A DNA stretch of 64,000 bases from Micromonospora sp. PLK6-60 (GCF_019890675.1 NZ_JAIOAA010000018.1:1-64000), one strand, 5' to 3'; positions 1 through 8,538 are shown, counted from the stretch's first letter. Numbers and translations: made by a program. The notes: a model not told the origin generated them from the sequence alone.

Positions 1-45
1 CGATCCGGAAGAGGCGCCGGCGGCGTACCCGGAAAATGCCCGGGG

Positions 46-720
46 TCAGCGGGTCTGCATGCCCTCGCGCATCTGGCGGAACAGCGGCCCGGCGGCGTCC
101 ACGCCGCGGCCGGCGAACATGGCCATCACGGCGCTGCCGTGGTCGGCCCAGCCGCAGACCGCGAAGTCACCGCCGTCGCCGCTGGTGGTGCCGCACTTCA
201 TCACTCCACCGAGCCGCCCGGCGTCGACCTTCCGCAGCCCGGCCACCCGGCCGGCCTCGTCGGCCATCAGCCGGAAGAGGCTGTCCAGGTCCCGCTCCGG
301 CTGCCAGAGCAGGGTGGTGCCGCCGAAGACGAGCACCGAGCGCCGCTCGTCGGCCGGGTCGCGGTAGACCGTGCCGAAGCTGCGGTCCAGCTCGATGTCG
401 GCGGCGAACCCGCTGCGCAGGTAGTCGGCGGTGCTGCGGGCCGCCTCGCTGTCGTCCCGCTGCAGCCCGGCCAGCTGCGCCGGCGTCTCCACCCGGGTGT
501 CCTTCTCCTGGAAGACCCGCCAGCCGGCGACACCGGACGCCACCACCCCGGCGGCGACGACGGCCGCGACGACGCCCAGCACCACCCGCCGGCCACGTGA
601 GCGCGGCCGATCGGCCGCGTCGTCCGGGTCGTGGTTGCTCAGCCGGATCGGCTCGTCGGTCAGGTCGACCGGCTCGGGACCCCCGTCCACCGGACGCTCG
701 GTGAGATGTGCGTCGGACAT
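46..720 (-). CDS. Membrane-anchored protein with a FGGT / Cys / DHGS domain
   Basis: Function unknown; I recognise no named family. The 224-residue product has a hydrophilic N-terminus, one membrane segment at about residues 45-65 after a basic RSRGRR stretch, and an extracytoplasmic domain. That domain carries a VLVFGGT strand, two cysteines (MKCGTT and AVCGWADHGS) that could form a disulfide, and a C-terminal RQMREGM helix. The same domain layout recurs in the proline-rich protein at 12950-14545, so the two are paralogues. The ATG at 718-720 is chosen because a TACGGT hexamer lies 7 nt upstream, the leaderless pattern seen across this window. It is divergent from valS. The gene is surely real; its role is open. 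Confidence 0.8.
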   Translation of the reverse strand: MSDAHLTERPVDGGPEPVDLTDEPIRLSNHDPDDAADRPRSRGRRVVLGVVAAVVAAGVVASGVAGWRVFQEKDTRVETPAQLAGLQRDDSEAARSTADYLRSGFAADIELDRSFGTVYRDPADERRSVLVFGGTTLLWQPERDLDSLFRLMADEAGRVAGLRKVDAGRLGGVMKCGTTSGDGGDFAVCGWADHGSAVMAMFAGRGVDAAGPLFRQMREGMQTR

Positions 721-727
721 GTTCGCC

Positions 728-783
728 ACCGTACGCGAACAACCGATGGCGCACGTCGGGTCCGCCGAAGCGCTCCGTAGACT
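728..783. promoter_or_regulatory. Divergent leaderless promoters of the membrane protein gene and valS
   Basis: On the minus strand TACGGT (728-733) sits 7 nt before the ATG at 720. On the plus strand TAGACT (778-783) sits 6 nt before the GTG at 790. Neither start has a Shine-Dalgarno sequence, and the spacing would put +1 at or next to the start codon. I see no convincing -35 box for either. Confidence 0.5.
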
Positions 784-789
784 TTGAGC

Positions 790-3408
790 GTGACCGACAG
801 ACTGGATGCCCGACGCCCCGACGCCCCGACCCTCGCCGGCCAGTACCAGCCCGGCGAGGTAGAGCAGCGACGGTACGAGCAGTGGGTAGCCGCCGGCCAC
901 TTCCGGGCGTCGGCGAGCAGCGACAAGCCCCCCTTCACCATCGTCATCCCGCCGCCGAACGTCACCGGCTCCCTGCACATGGGGCACGCGTTCGAGCACA
1001 CGCTCATGGACGCGCTGACCCGGCGCAAGAAGATGCAGGGCTTCGAGGCGCTCTGGCTGCCCGGCATGGACCACGCCGGCATCGCCACCCAGAACCTGGT
1101 CGAGCGGCAGCTCGCCGGCGAGGGGCTGTCCCGGCACGACCTGGGCCGGGAGAAGTTCGTCGAGCGGGTCTGGCAGTGGAAGGCCGAGTCCGGTGGCGCG
1201 ATCCTCGGCCAGATGCGCCGGCTCGGCGACGCGGTCGACTGGGACCGTGAGCGGTTCACCATGGACGAGGGCCTGTCCCGGGCCGTGCAGACCATGTTCA
1301 AGAAGCTCTTCGACGACGGGCTGATCTACCGGGCGAACCGGATCATCAACTGGTGCCCGCGCTGCCTGACCGCGCTGTCCGACATCGAGGTGGAACACAC
1401 CGAGGACGACGGCGAGCTGGTCTCGATCCGCTACAGCGACGACGTGGTGGTGGCCACCACCCGGGCCGAGACCATGCTCGGCGACACCGCGGTGGCCGTG
1501 CACCCGGACGACGAGCGGTACCGGCACCTGATCGGCACGGAGGTGGCGCTCCCGCTCACCGACCGGCGGATCCCGATCGTCGGGGACGAGCACGTCGACC
1601 CGAGCTTCGGCACCGGCATGGTCAAGGTGACCCCGGCGCACGACCCGAACGACTTCGAGATCGGGCAGCGGCACGACCTGCCGTCGCTGACGATCATGGA
1701 CGAGCGCGGTGTGATCACCGCGCCCGGCCCGTTCCAGGGCCTGGACCGGTACGAGGCCCGCCCGGCGATCGTGGCCGCGCTGCGTGAGCAGGGCCGGATC
1801 GTGGCCGAGAAGCGGCCCTACCAGCACTCGGTCGGGCACTGCTCGCGGTGCAAGACCACCGTCGAGCCGCGGCTGTCGTTGCAGTGGTTCGTCAACACCG
1901 GCCCGCTGGCCAAGGCCGCCGGTGACGCGGTGCGCGACGGCCGGGTGAAGATCGAGCCGGCGGAGCTGGCCAAGCGGTACTTCGCCTGGGTCGACAACAT
2001 GCACGACTGGTGCATCTCCCGGCAGCTCTGGTGGGGCCACCGCATCCCCGTCTGGTACGGCCCGGCCGGCGAGATCGTCTGCGTCGGCCCGGACGAGGCG
2101 CCGCCGACCGGCGAGGGCTGGCGGCAGGACGAGGACGTGCTGGACACCTGGTTCTCCAGCGGCCTGTGGCCGTTCTCCACCCTCGGCTGGCCCGAGCGCA
2201 CCCCGGACCTGGCGAAGTTCTATCCGACAAGCGTCCTGGTGACCGGCTACGACATCCTGTTCTTCTGGGTCGCCCGGATGATGATGTTCGGCCTGTACGC
2301 GATGGACGGCGTGCAGCCGTTCGACGTGGTCGCCCTGCACGGCATGGTCCGCGACGAGCACGGCAAGAAGATGTCGAAGTCGTTCGGCAACGTGGTCGAC
2401 CCGCTCGACTGGATCGACCGGTTCGGCGCCGACGCCACCCGGTTCACCCTGGCCCGGGGCGCCAACCCCGGGCAGGACGTGCCGGTCAGCGAGGAGTGGT
2501 GCCAGGGCTCCCGCAACTTCTGCAACAAGCTCTGGAACGCCACCCGGTTCGCGCTGCTCAACGGCGCGCACACCGACGGGCCGCTGCCGGCGGCCGACAC
2601 GCTCTCGACCGTCGACCGGTGGATCCTGTCCCGGCTGGCGCACGTCACCGCCGAGGTGGACGAGCAGTTCGAGGCGTACGAGTTCGCGAAGGTCTGCGAC
2701 CTGCTGTACCACTTCGCCTGGGACGACGTCTGCGACTGGTACGTGGAGCTGAGCAAGCCGGTGCTCGCCGAGGGCGGCCCGGCCGCCGAGGCCACCCGGC
2801 GGGTGCTCGGTCACGTGCTGGACCAGCTGCTGCGGCTGCTGCACCCGGTGATCCCGTTCGTCACCGACGAACTGTGGTCGGCGTTGACCGGCGGCGAGAC
2901 GGTGCTGACGGCGGACTGGCCGGTGGCGGACCGTACCGGAGTCGACGACGCCGCGGAGGGTGAGATCGGCACCCTCCAACGGGTGGTCACCGAGATCCGC
3001 CGGTTCCGGTCCGACCAGGGGCTGCGGCCCACCCAGCGGGTGGCCGCCCGGCTGGACGGCCTGGCCGTGGCCGGCATCGCCGCGCACGAGCCGCTGATCC
3101 GTTCGCTGGCCCGCCTCGACGCGGCCGGCGACGACTTCCAGGCCGGCGCCACCCTCGCCATGCCGGGCGAGGTGAGCGTCGCGCTGGACACCCGGGGTGC
3201 CATCGACGTGGCCGCCGAGCGGGCCCGGCTCACCAAGGACCGGGCGGCCGCCGAGAAGGAGGCCGCGCAGGCGCGGGCGAAGCTGGACAACCCGGCGTTC
3301 GTCGGCAAGGCCCCGGAGCACGTGGTTGCCAAGATCCGTGAGCGGCTGGCGGTGGCCGAGGCGGACCTGATCCGGATCGACGCCGCCCTGGGGGCGCTCG
3401 CATCGTGA
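790..3408 (+). CDS. valS: Valyl-tRNA synthetase
   Basis: Class I aminoacyl-tRNA synthetase that charges tRNA-Val in the cytoplasm. The roughly 872-residue product has the HIGH-type motif GSLHMGHAFEHT near residue 60, the CP1 editing domain in the middle, the KMSKS loop as GKKMSKSFGN near 530, the anticodon-binding helical domain, and a C-terminal Ala/Arg/Glu-rich coiled coil (AEREEAA-like heptads) typical of ValRS. Full length for the family. GTG 790 is preferred over TTG 784 because TAGACT at 778-783 lies 6 nt before it. It overlaps folC by GTGA, so the two are translationally coupled. The valS-folC order is conserved in actinobacteria. Confidence 0.98.
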   Translation: MTDRLDARRPDAPTLAGQYQPGEVEQRRYEQWVAAGHFRASASSDKPPFTIVIPPPNVTGSLHMGHAFEHTLMDALTRRKKMQGFEALWLPGMDHAGIATQNLVERQLAGEGLSRHDLGREKFVERVWQWKAESGGAILGQMRRLGDAVDWDRERFTMDEGLSRAVQTMFKKLFDDGLIYRANRIINWCPRCLTALSDIEVEHTEDDGELVSIRYSDDVVVATTRAETMLGDTAVAVHPDDERYRHLIGTEVALPLTDRRIPIVGDEHVDPSFGTGMVKVTPAHDPNDFEIGQRHDLPSLTIMDERGVITAPGPFQGLDRYEARPAIVAALREQGRIVAEKRPYQHSVGHCSRCKTTVEPRLSLQWFVNTGPLAKAAGDAVRDGRVKIEPAELAKRYFAWVDNMHDWCISRQLWWGHRIPVWYGPAGEIVCVGPDEAPPTGEGWRQDEDVLDTWFSSGLWPFSTLGWPERTPDLAKFYPTSVLVTGYDILFFWVARMMMFGLYAMDGVQPFDVVALHGMVRDEHGKKMSKSFGNVVDPLDWIDRFGADATRFTLARGANPGQDVPVSEEWCQGSRNFCNKLWNATRFALLNGAHTDGPLPAADTLSTVDRWILSRLAHVTAEVDEQFEAYEFAKVCDLLYHFAWDDVCDWYVELSKPVLAEGGPAAEATRRVLGHVLDQLLRLLHPVIPFVTDELWSALTGGETVLTADWPVADRTGVDDAAEGEIGTLQRVVTEIRRFRSDQGLRPTQRVAARLDGLAVAGIAAHEPLIRSLARLDAAGDDFQAGATLAMPGEVSVALDTRGAIDVAAERARLTKDRAAAEKEAAQARAKLDNPAFVGKAPEHVVAKIRERLAVAEADLIRIDAALGALAS

Positions 3409-4739
3409 CCGACCGTACCGAATTCGCCGAGGTGGAAGCCGCGCTCAACGCGCGCGGCTTCACCCGGATGCGTTTCGAGCTGGAGAAGATCGAGTCCCTG
3501 CTCGACCTGCTCGGCAGCCCGCAGCGGGCATACCCGTCGATCCACCTGACCGGGACCAACGGCAAGACCTCCACGGCCCGGATGATCGACTCGCTGCTGC
3601 GGGCGTTCGGGCTGCACACCGGCCGCTACACCAGCCCGCACCTGGAGACCGTCCGGGAGCGGATCAGCCTGGACGGGGAACCGGTGAGCGAGGAGCGCTT
3701 CGTCGCCACCTACCGGGAGGTGGCGCCGCTGGCCGAGCTGGTCGACCAGCGCTCCGCCGAGCCGCTCACCTACTTCGACCTGACCACCGCGCTGGCGTTC
3801 GCCACGTTCGCCGACGCGCCGGTGGACGTGGCGGTGGTCGAGGTGGGTCTCGGCGGCGCGGAGGACGCGACGAACGTGATCCAGGCCGGGGTCGCCGTGA
3901 TCACCCCGATCGGGCTGGACCACACCGAGTGGCTCGGCGACACCATCGAGGACATCGCGCTGCACAAGGCGGGCATCATCCACCAGGGGGCCACCGTGAT
4001 CGCGGCGGCCCAGGAGGAGGAGGCCGCCCGGCCGATCCTGGAGCGCTGCGCCGAGGTCGGCGCCACCGTCGCCCGCGAGGGCGCCGAGTTCGGCGTGCTG
4101 CGCCGGGCGGTGGCCGTCGGCGGCCAGGTGCTCACCATCCAGGGCCTGGGCGGGGTGTACGAGGAGATCTTCATCCCGCTGCACGGCGCCCACCAGGCGC
4201 AGAACGCGGCGGTGGCGCTCGCCGCGGTGGAGGCGTTCCTCGGCGCGGGCGCGAAGCGTCAGCTCGACATCGACGCCGTCCGGGAGGGTTTCGCGGCGAC
4301 CAGCTCGCCGGGCCGGCTGGAGAAGGTGCGCAACGCGCCGACCATCCTGCTCGACGGCGCGCACAACCCGCACGGGATGGCCGCCACGGTGACCGCGTTG
4401 CAGGAGGAGTTCGCCTTCAGCAAGCTGGTCGGGGTGCTCGCCGTGCTCGGCGACAAGGACGCCGCCAGCCTGCTGGAGCTGCTGGAACCGGTGCTGGACT
4501 CGCTGGTGGTCACCCGGAACACCTCACCCCGGGCGATGCCGGTCGACGAGCTGGCCGCGCTGGCCCGGGAGGTCTTCGGGGCGGAGCGGGTGCAGGTCGC
4601 CGAGGAGATGCCGGACGCCATCGAGGCGGCCGTCGCGGAGGCCGAGTCGGAGGTGCCGGGCGAGCTGTCCGGGGTCGGCGTGCTCATCACCGGGTCGGTG
4701 GTGACCGTGGCCGACGCCCGCCGGCTGCTCAAGCGATGA
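3405..4739 (+). CDS. folC: Folylpolyglutamate synthase / dihydrofolate synthase
   Basis: Mur-ligase-family enzyme that adds glutamate to dihydropteroate or tetrahydrofolate with ATP, completing folate synthesis and retaining polyglutamylated folates. The 444-residue product has the P-loop LTGTNGKTSTARM near residue 48, the substrate segment GRYTSPHLETVRERI, and the C-terminal ligase motif LLDGAHNPHGMAATV near 320. Length is normal for actinobacterial FolC. The start is the GTG inside GTGA overlapping the valS stop, and it overlaps the next gene through ATGA, giving a three-gene coupled operon. Whether it also has dihydrofolate synthase activity cannot be read from sequence; most bacterial FolC are bifunctional. 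Confidence 0.96.
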   Translation: MTDRTEFAEVEAALNARGFTRMRFELEKIESLLDLLGSPQRAYPSIHLTGTNGKTSTARMIDSLLRAFGLHTGRYTSPHLETVRERISLDGEPVSEERFVATYREVAPLAELVDQRSAEPLTYFDLTTALAFATFADAPVDVAVVEVGLGGAEDATNVIQAGVAVITPIGLDHTEWLGDTIEDIALHKAGIIHQGATVIAAAQEEEAARPILERCAEVGATVAREGAEFGVLRRAVAVGGQVLTIQGLGGVYEEIFIPLHGAHQAQNAAVALAAVEAFLGAGAKRQLDIDAVREGFAATSSPGRLEKVRNAPTILLDGAHNPHGMAATVTALQEEFAFSKLVGVLAVLGDKDAASLLELLEPVLDSLVVTRNTSPRAMPVDELAALAREVFGAERVQVAEEMPDAIEAAVAEAESEVPGELSGVGVLITGSVVTVADARRLLKR

Positions 4740-5110
4740 CCGACCCCGGAGCCGACCGGCCCGGCGGGGCCCGGCGCTCGGGGCTGCGCGACCCGGACCG
4801 GGCCGTACGCGGCCTCGGCGCGGGCACGCTCGCGCTGGAGGCGCTGGTGCTGCTGCTCGCCATCCAGCCGATCCGGCTGGTCGGCGGGGACCTGGGTGGC
4901 CCGGCCATCGCGGCGATCGTGGCGCTGGCCGTGGCGTGCGTGCTGCTGGCCGGCCAGATGAAGCGGCGGTGGGCGTGGCCGGCCGGCACCGCCGTGCAGG
5001 GCGCGTTGCTGCTCTGCGGGCTGCTGCACTGGTCGCTGCTGGTGCTCGGGGTCATCTTCGCGCTGGTGTGGGGGTACGCCCTGCACGTGCGGCGGGTCAT
5101 CCTCGGCTGA
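4736..5110 (+). CDS. DUF4233 small membrane protein
   Basis: A 124-residue integral membrane protein with a short basic cytoplasmic N-terminus (SGLRDPDRAVRGLG) and about four hydrophobic segments ending in ALHVRRVILG. It matches the DUF4233 family, which in actinobacteria typically follows folC (Rv2446c in M. tuberculosis), usually ahead of ndk. Function is unknown. The ATG overlaps the folC stop (ATGA), so it is coupled to folC. Here ndk is separated from it by a convergent VOC-domain gene, so the usual block has been interrupted. Confidence 0.85.
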   Translation: MTDPGADRPGGARRSGLRDPDRAVRGLGAGTLALEALVLLLAIQPIRLVGGDLGGPAIAAIVALAVACVLLAGQMKRRWAWPAGTAVQGALLLCGLLHWSLLVLGVIFALVWGYALHVRRVILG

Positions 5111-5160
5111 GTGTCAGGGCCCCTGCTGTCCGGTAGGCGATGACAGGGGCCCTCCTTGCC
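5111..5160. repeat. Interspersed GGGGCCCC element, copy 1 (diverged)
   Basis: Starts immediately after the DUF4233 stop and ends 2 bp before the end of the convergent VOC gene. An exact inverted repeat, AGGGCCCCTG (5116-5125) and CAGGGGCCCT (5144-5153), encloses an 18-nt loop. Read on the minus strand it aligns with the other six copies in the window. Between two convergent genes it could act as a bidirectional terminator. Confidence 0.65.
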
Positions 5161-5162
5161 GG

Positions 5163-6437
5163 TCAGGCGTCGGCGGTGAGGGCGCGCCACTCGGTCAGGG
5201 CGACGCCGTGGCCGTCCGGGTCGCGGAACGCCGCGGCCCACGCCTCCATCTTCGCGCCCCGGTTGACCACCCGCGGCGCGTACGTGAAGCGCACCCCGGC
5301 GTCCCGCAGCCGCTGGTACGCGCCCTGGATGTCGGCGACGTCCAGGTTGACGTGGACCAGCCGGCGGTTGATCGGCGCCGCGCCGTTGACCTGGCGCAGC
5401 ACCAGCCGGGTGGCGCCGGAGACGAGCACGGCGTTGCCGGACCCCCGGTCGAACTCGGCGAAGCCCAGCACGTCCCGGTAGAACTCCACGGACCGGTCCA
5501 GCTCGGACACGAGCAGGGTGATGCCCACCCCGTTGATCGGCGCGGCCGCCTCCACCGGGTCGCCGGCCGGGGCGTACCCGCCGAAGACCGCCTCGTCGAG
5601 CTCCTCCGGGCCGGGCGTCGTCGGCTCGTCCAGCGGGACGTCGATCGGGTCGACCGGCACCGTGCTGACCGGCACCGTGTCGGCCGGCTCCGGGTCGAAC
5701 CGTTCCTCGGCGGGCGGGCGCGGCGACGGGGCCCGCTTGGGCAGCGGCCCGGTGGGCGGCGGCTCGACCAGGATGCCCTCCAGCACCACCGGGCCGCCCG
5801 GCCGCTGGTGCACCACCACCGGCTCGCGCTCCTCGGGCCGCAGCGGGACGTCCTCCGCCAGCGGATCCGGCGCCGGCGGGTAGTCGTCGCGGAAGTCGTC
5901 CTCCGGGACGCGGTCGGCCCACGGCGGGGCCTCCTGCGCGATCAGCACCTCGTCGATCGGCTCGGTGGCGACGAAGTCGGGGGGAAGGTCCGCCACGGCG
6001 GCGCTCTCGGCGTGGGTGGGCACCTCGTCCCAGAGGACCCGGACGTGGCGCGGGTCGTCCAGGGCCACCCGGATCGGCAGCGCCTGGCCGAGCGAGGGCC
6101 ACTTCGCCACCGGCACCCGCGGCTCGATGATCTTCTTGGACCGGGGCGGCAGGCCGGGCGCGTCGATCACCAGCTGGAGCTCGCACCGGCCGAAGGCGTA
6201 CTGGGTGGGCGGCTCGGAGGCGCTGTGCACGTGACCGACGCCGACCACCCAGGTCCGGCCGCCGCCGCGCACCGTGGCCAGCGCGATGGCCAGCACCAGC
6301 AGGGCCACCCCGAGGGCGACGATCGCCCAGCTGGTCATCCCCAGCCCGAACAGCACCACGAAGGTCGCCACGGTGCCCAGCACCGCGCCGATCAGCTTGC
6401 GTACCGGCGCGATGGACCGGCTCCCGCCATTCGCCAC
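5163..6437 (-). CDS. Membrane-anchored protein with a C-terminal VOC (glyoxalase-like) domain
   Basis: A 424-residue protein of unusual layout. Residues about 10-60 contain two hydrophobic segments. A soluble region with the motif GRCELQLVIDAPGLPP and a basic KKIIEPRVPV stretch follows, then an acidic proline-rich linker, then a VOC domain (about residues 310-424) recognisable from VGITLLVSELDRSVEFYRDVLGF, LVHVNLDVADIQGAYQRL and FRDPDGHGVALTEW. VOC domains occur in glyoxalases, dioxygenases and antibiotic-binding proteins; the substrate cannot be inferred. The GTG at 6437 has a good AGGGAGG site 6-8 nt upstream and a TAGCCT -10 at 6463-6468. It is convergent with the folC operon. Confidence 0.8.
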   Translation of the reverse strand: MANGGSRSIAPVRKLIGAVLGTVATFVVLFGLGMTSWAIVALGVALLVLAIALATVRGGGRTWVVGVGHVHSASEPPTQYAFGRCELQLVIDAPGLPPRSKKIIEPRVPVAKWPSLGQALPIRVALDDPRHVRVLWDEVPTHAESAAVADLPPDFVATEPIDEVLIAQEAPPWADRVPEDDFRDDYPPAPDPLAEDVPLRPEEREPVVVHQRPGGPVVLEGILVEPPPTGPLPKRAPSPRPPAEERFDPEPADTVPVSTVPVDPIDVPLDEPTTPGPEELDEAVFGGYAPAGDPVEAAAPINGVGITLLVSELDRSVEFYRDVLGFAEFDRGSGNAVLVSGATRLVLRQVNGAAPINRRLVHVNLDVADIQGAYQRLRDAGVRFTYAPRVVNRGAKMEAWAAAFRDPDGHGVALTEWRALTADA

Positions 6438-6580
6438 AGTGGACCTCCCTGGGGTCAAGGCCAGGCTAGGCCGGAGCGGCAACGCTAGGGAAGGCGCAGC
6501 CGCCGCGCCGACGCCGGGACCGGGTCGCTACGCTGACGGTACCCAGCCAGACCGGCTTCCGCGCACAGGAGGAACCCAGC

Positions 6581-7006
6581 GTGTCCAGCAGCAGCCCGGA
6601 TGAGCGCTCGCTCGTACTGATCAAGCCGGACGCGGTGCGCCGCGGCCTGGTGGGGGAGATCCTCACCCGGTTCGAGCGCAAGGGCCTGCGGATCGACGCC
6701 CTGGAGGTGCGGACGCTGACCGGCGAGTTCGCCGACGAGCACTACGCCGAGCACGTCGACAAGCCGTTCTACCCGCCGCTGAAGGCGTTCATGACGGGTG
6801 GCCCGCTGGTGGCGCTGGTGCTCGCCGGCGACCAGGTCATCGAGGTCGTCCGGGGCATGATCGGCAGCACCGACGGGCGCAAGGCCGCCGCCGGCACCGT
6901 CCGGGGCGACCTGTCCCTGTCGAACCGGGAGAACCTGGTGCACGCCTCCGACTCGCCGGACAGCGCCAAGCGGGAGATCGCCCTCTGGTTCCCGCAGCTG
7001 GGCTGA
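6581..7006 (+). CDS. ndk: Nucleoside diphosphate kinase
   Basis: Transfers the gamma phosphate of ATP to NDPs through a phosphohistidine, balancing NTP pools. The 141-residue protein has the family signature: RSLVLIKPDAVRRGLVGEI at the start, GPLVALVL, and the catalytic-histidine segment NLVHASDSPDSAKREIALWF. Full length. The GTG start is preceded by AGGAGG (6567-6572) at 8 nt and by TACGCT (6529-6534) as a probable -10, so this gene, unlike many neighbours, has a leader with a Shine-Dalgarno site. It belongs to the conserved valS-folC-DUF4233-ndk-rne block. Confidence 0.97.
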   Translation: MSSSSPDERSLVLIKPDAVRRGLVGEILTRFERKGLRIDALEVRTLTGEFADEHYAEHVDKPFYPPLKAFMTGGPLVALVLAGDQVIEVVRGMIGSTDGRKAAAGTVRGDLSLSNRENLVHASDSPDSAKREIALWFPQLG

Positions 7007-7016
7007 CGTTCTTCCC

Positions 7017-7053
7017 GACGGCCCCGGTTCCCCCGCGTGGGACCGGGGCCGTC
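7017..7053. terminator. Bidirectional hairpin terminator between ndk and the ECF41 sigma gene
   Basis: GACGGCCCCGG (7017-7027) pairs with CCGGGGCCGTC (7043-7053), with further TCCC/GGGA pairing toward the loop. It lies between the convergent ends of ndk (7006) and the sigma gene (7062). There is no strong T tract, as is common in GC-rich actinobacteria. Confidence 0.7.
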
Positions 7054-7061
7054 GCCTGCGC

Positions 7062-7946
7062 TCAGCCGCCGACCCGGGTCAGCTTGTCGGGGTTGCCGAC
7101 CAGGTAGACGCCGGTGATCCGGCCGCCGGCGGCGGCGACAGCGAGCGTGTAGCGGGCGCCGTTCGGCCAGGTCAGCAGCAGTGCGGGCGCGGCGTTGAGC
7201 TCGACGGGCGTGGCCCGTACCCCGGGGCGGCGGCGGCCGTACACCCCGGCGAAGAAGCGGGCGATCCGGTCCGCGCCGGACACCGGGTTGCGGGCCGCGC
7301 GGATCCGCCCGCCGCCGTCGGACCAGGCGGTGGCGTCGGCCGCGACCAGGTCGGTCAGCCGGGCCAGGTCGCCGTCGCGCGCGGCGGCGAGGAAGGCGTC
7401 GAGCAGCCGGCGCTGCTCGGCCGGATCCGCGGTGAACCGGCGCCGCTCCGCGGCGAGCCGGGCCGCCGCGCGGTGGTGCAGCTGCCGGCAGTCCGCCGCC
7501 GACCGGTCCAGGATGTCGGCGATCTCCGCGTACGGCAGGGCGAAGGCGGTGTGCAGCACGTACACCGCCCGCTCCGGCGGGGTGAGCCGTTCCAGCAGGT
7601 GCAGCAGGGCGGTGGAGATCGTCTCCCGCAGCTCGACGGTCTCCAGCGGCCCGAACGGCGACGGGTCGGTGGGCACCGGCTCGGGCAGCCACGGGCCGAC
7701 GTACGTCTCCCGGGTGGCCTGCCGGGCGCGCAGCCGGTCCAGGGCCAGCCGGGTCACCACCCGGGACAGGTACCGGCGCGGCTCGGCGACCGCCCCCCGG
7801 TCGACGTCGAGCCAGCGCAGGTACGCCTCCTGGAGCACGTCCTCGGCGTCGTGCAGGCTGCCCAGCAGCCGGTACGCCAGCCCGAGCAGCATCGGCCGGT
7901 GCGCGGTGAGCGCACCGGCCGCCTCCGCCGCCCCGGTGGTGGTCAC
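7062..7946 (-). CDS. ECF41-type RNA polymerase sigma factor with SnoaL-like C-terminal domain (SigJ-like)
   Basis: Alternative sigma factor of 294 residues. Region 2 (AHRPMLLGLAYRLLGSLHDAEDVLQEAYLRWL) and region 4 (LTPPERAVYVLHTAFALPYAEIADIL) are clear. A C-terminal SnoaL-like domain of about 110 residues follows and carries the three signatures known for the ECF41 group: WLPEPV in the linker, DGGGR, and NPDKL at the very end. In ECF41 factors this C-terminal domain controls activity in place of a separate anti-sigma factor. The GTG start overlaps the stop of the upstream carboxymuconolactone decarboxylase gene (GTGA), the arrangement typical of ECF41 loci. Confidence 0.92.
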   Translation of the reverse strand: MTTTGAAEAAGALTAHRPMLLGLAYRLLGSLHDAEDVLQEAYLRWLDVDRGAVAEPRRYLSRVVTRLALDRLRARQATRETYVGPWLPEPVPTDPSPFGPLETVELRETISTALLHLLERLTPPERAVYVLHTAFALPYAEIADILDRSAADCRQLHHRAAARLAAERRRFTADPAEQRRLLDAFLAAARDGDLARLTDLVAADATAWSDGGGRIRAARNPVSGADRIARFFAGVYGRRRPGVRATPVELNAAPALLLTWPNGARYTLAVAAAGGRITGVYLVGNPDKLTRVGG

Positions 7947-8386
7947 ACCTCGATCGGCGGCTGGGTCCGGCTGCTGATCACGATCCGGTTCCACACGTTG
8001 ATTGTGGCGATCGCGACGACGAGGTCGGCCAGCTCCTTCTCCGACCAGACCTTCGCGGCGGCGTCCCACACCTCGTCGGGCACGCCGTGCTCGCCGAGCC
8101 GGGTGACCGCGTCGGTCAGGGCCAGCGCGGTCCGCTCCCGCTCGTCGAAGAACGACGGGGCCTCCCGCCAGGCGGCCAGGACGAAGAGTCGCCGGCTGTC
8201 CTCCCCGGCGCCGAGCGCCTCCCGGGTGTGCATGTCCACGCAGAACGCGCAGCCGTTGAGCATCGACGCCCGCACCTTCACCAGTTTCAGCACGGTGTGG
8301 TCCAGGTTCGCCCGGGCGTAGCGCTCCAGCCCCAGCACCGCCTGGTACGCCTCCGGCGCCACCGCCGCCAGGTTGATCCGGCTCAT
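7943..8386 (-). CDS. Carboxymuconolactone decarboxylase / AhpD-like protein, ECF41 partner
   Basis: A 147-residue member of the CMD/AhpD alkylhydroperoxidase-like family, with the redox motif GCAFCVDMHTREAL (Cys-x-x-Cys followed by His) near residue 45, as in AhpD-type peroxidases. It probably acts on a peroxide or related oxidant, but the substrate is not evident. The ATG at 8386 is chosen because GAGGAGG precedes it at proper spacing; a longer frame from 8470 lacks a site. Its stop overlaps the sigma factor start. CMD-family genes are the usual partners and targets of ECF41 sigma factors, and a matching promoter lies just upstream (8420-8447). Confidence 0.92.
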   Translation of the reverse strand: MSRINLAAVAPEAYQAVLGLERYARANLDHTVLKLVKVRASMLNGCAFCVDMHTREALGAGEDSRRLFVLAAWREAPSFFDERERTALALTDAVTRLGEHGVPDEVWDAAAKVWSEKELADLVVAIATINVWNRIVISSRTQPPIEV

Positions 8387-8419
8387 CGCCGCCTCCTCGT
8401 GTCGTGGGTACGCCCGAAC

Positions 8420-8447
8420 GACGGATCCCGGCCGGGCCGGTGTGACG
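8420..8447 (-). promoter_or_regulatory. Predicted ECF41 promoter of the CMD-sigma operon
   Basis: On the minus strand CGTCACA (8447-8441) is followed after exactly 17 nt by CGTC (8423-8420), about 34 nt before the ATG of the CMD gene. The known ECF41 promoter is TGTCACA at -35 and CGTC at -10 with 16-17 nt spacing, so this differs at one base. It implies positive autoregulation of the two-gene operon. Confidence 0.7.
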
Positions 8448-8484
8448 GCGCGGGCTGTGACGGTGGTCATGGGGGCGCGCTGAG

Positions 8485-8538
8485 GTGTTAGGAGGGGGCC
8501 CTTCCTATACAGAATGCGTTAACAAGGGCCCCCTCCTT
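8485..8538. repeat. Interspersed GGGGCCCC/GTTAAC element, copy 2
   Basis: Between the divergent CMD gene and the ileS leader. A perfect 12-bp inverted repeat, AGGAGGGGGCCC (8490-8501) and GGGCCCCCTCCT (8526-8537), surrounds a 24-nt loop containing TATACAGAATGCGTTAAC. It is the reverse orientation of copy 3. Confidence 0.8.

Noticed and set aside
784..789. TTG 784 as valS start
   Set aside because: It adds only two residues; GTG 790 fits the TAGACT box at 6 nt.
46..3321. Very long minus-strand open frame across valS
   Set aside because: It is antisense to a fully conserved valS and His/Arg/Leu/Val-rich as mirror translation in a GC-rich genome gives. Only its last 225 codons are a real gene.
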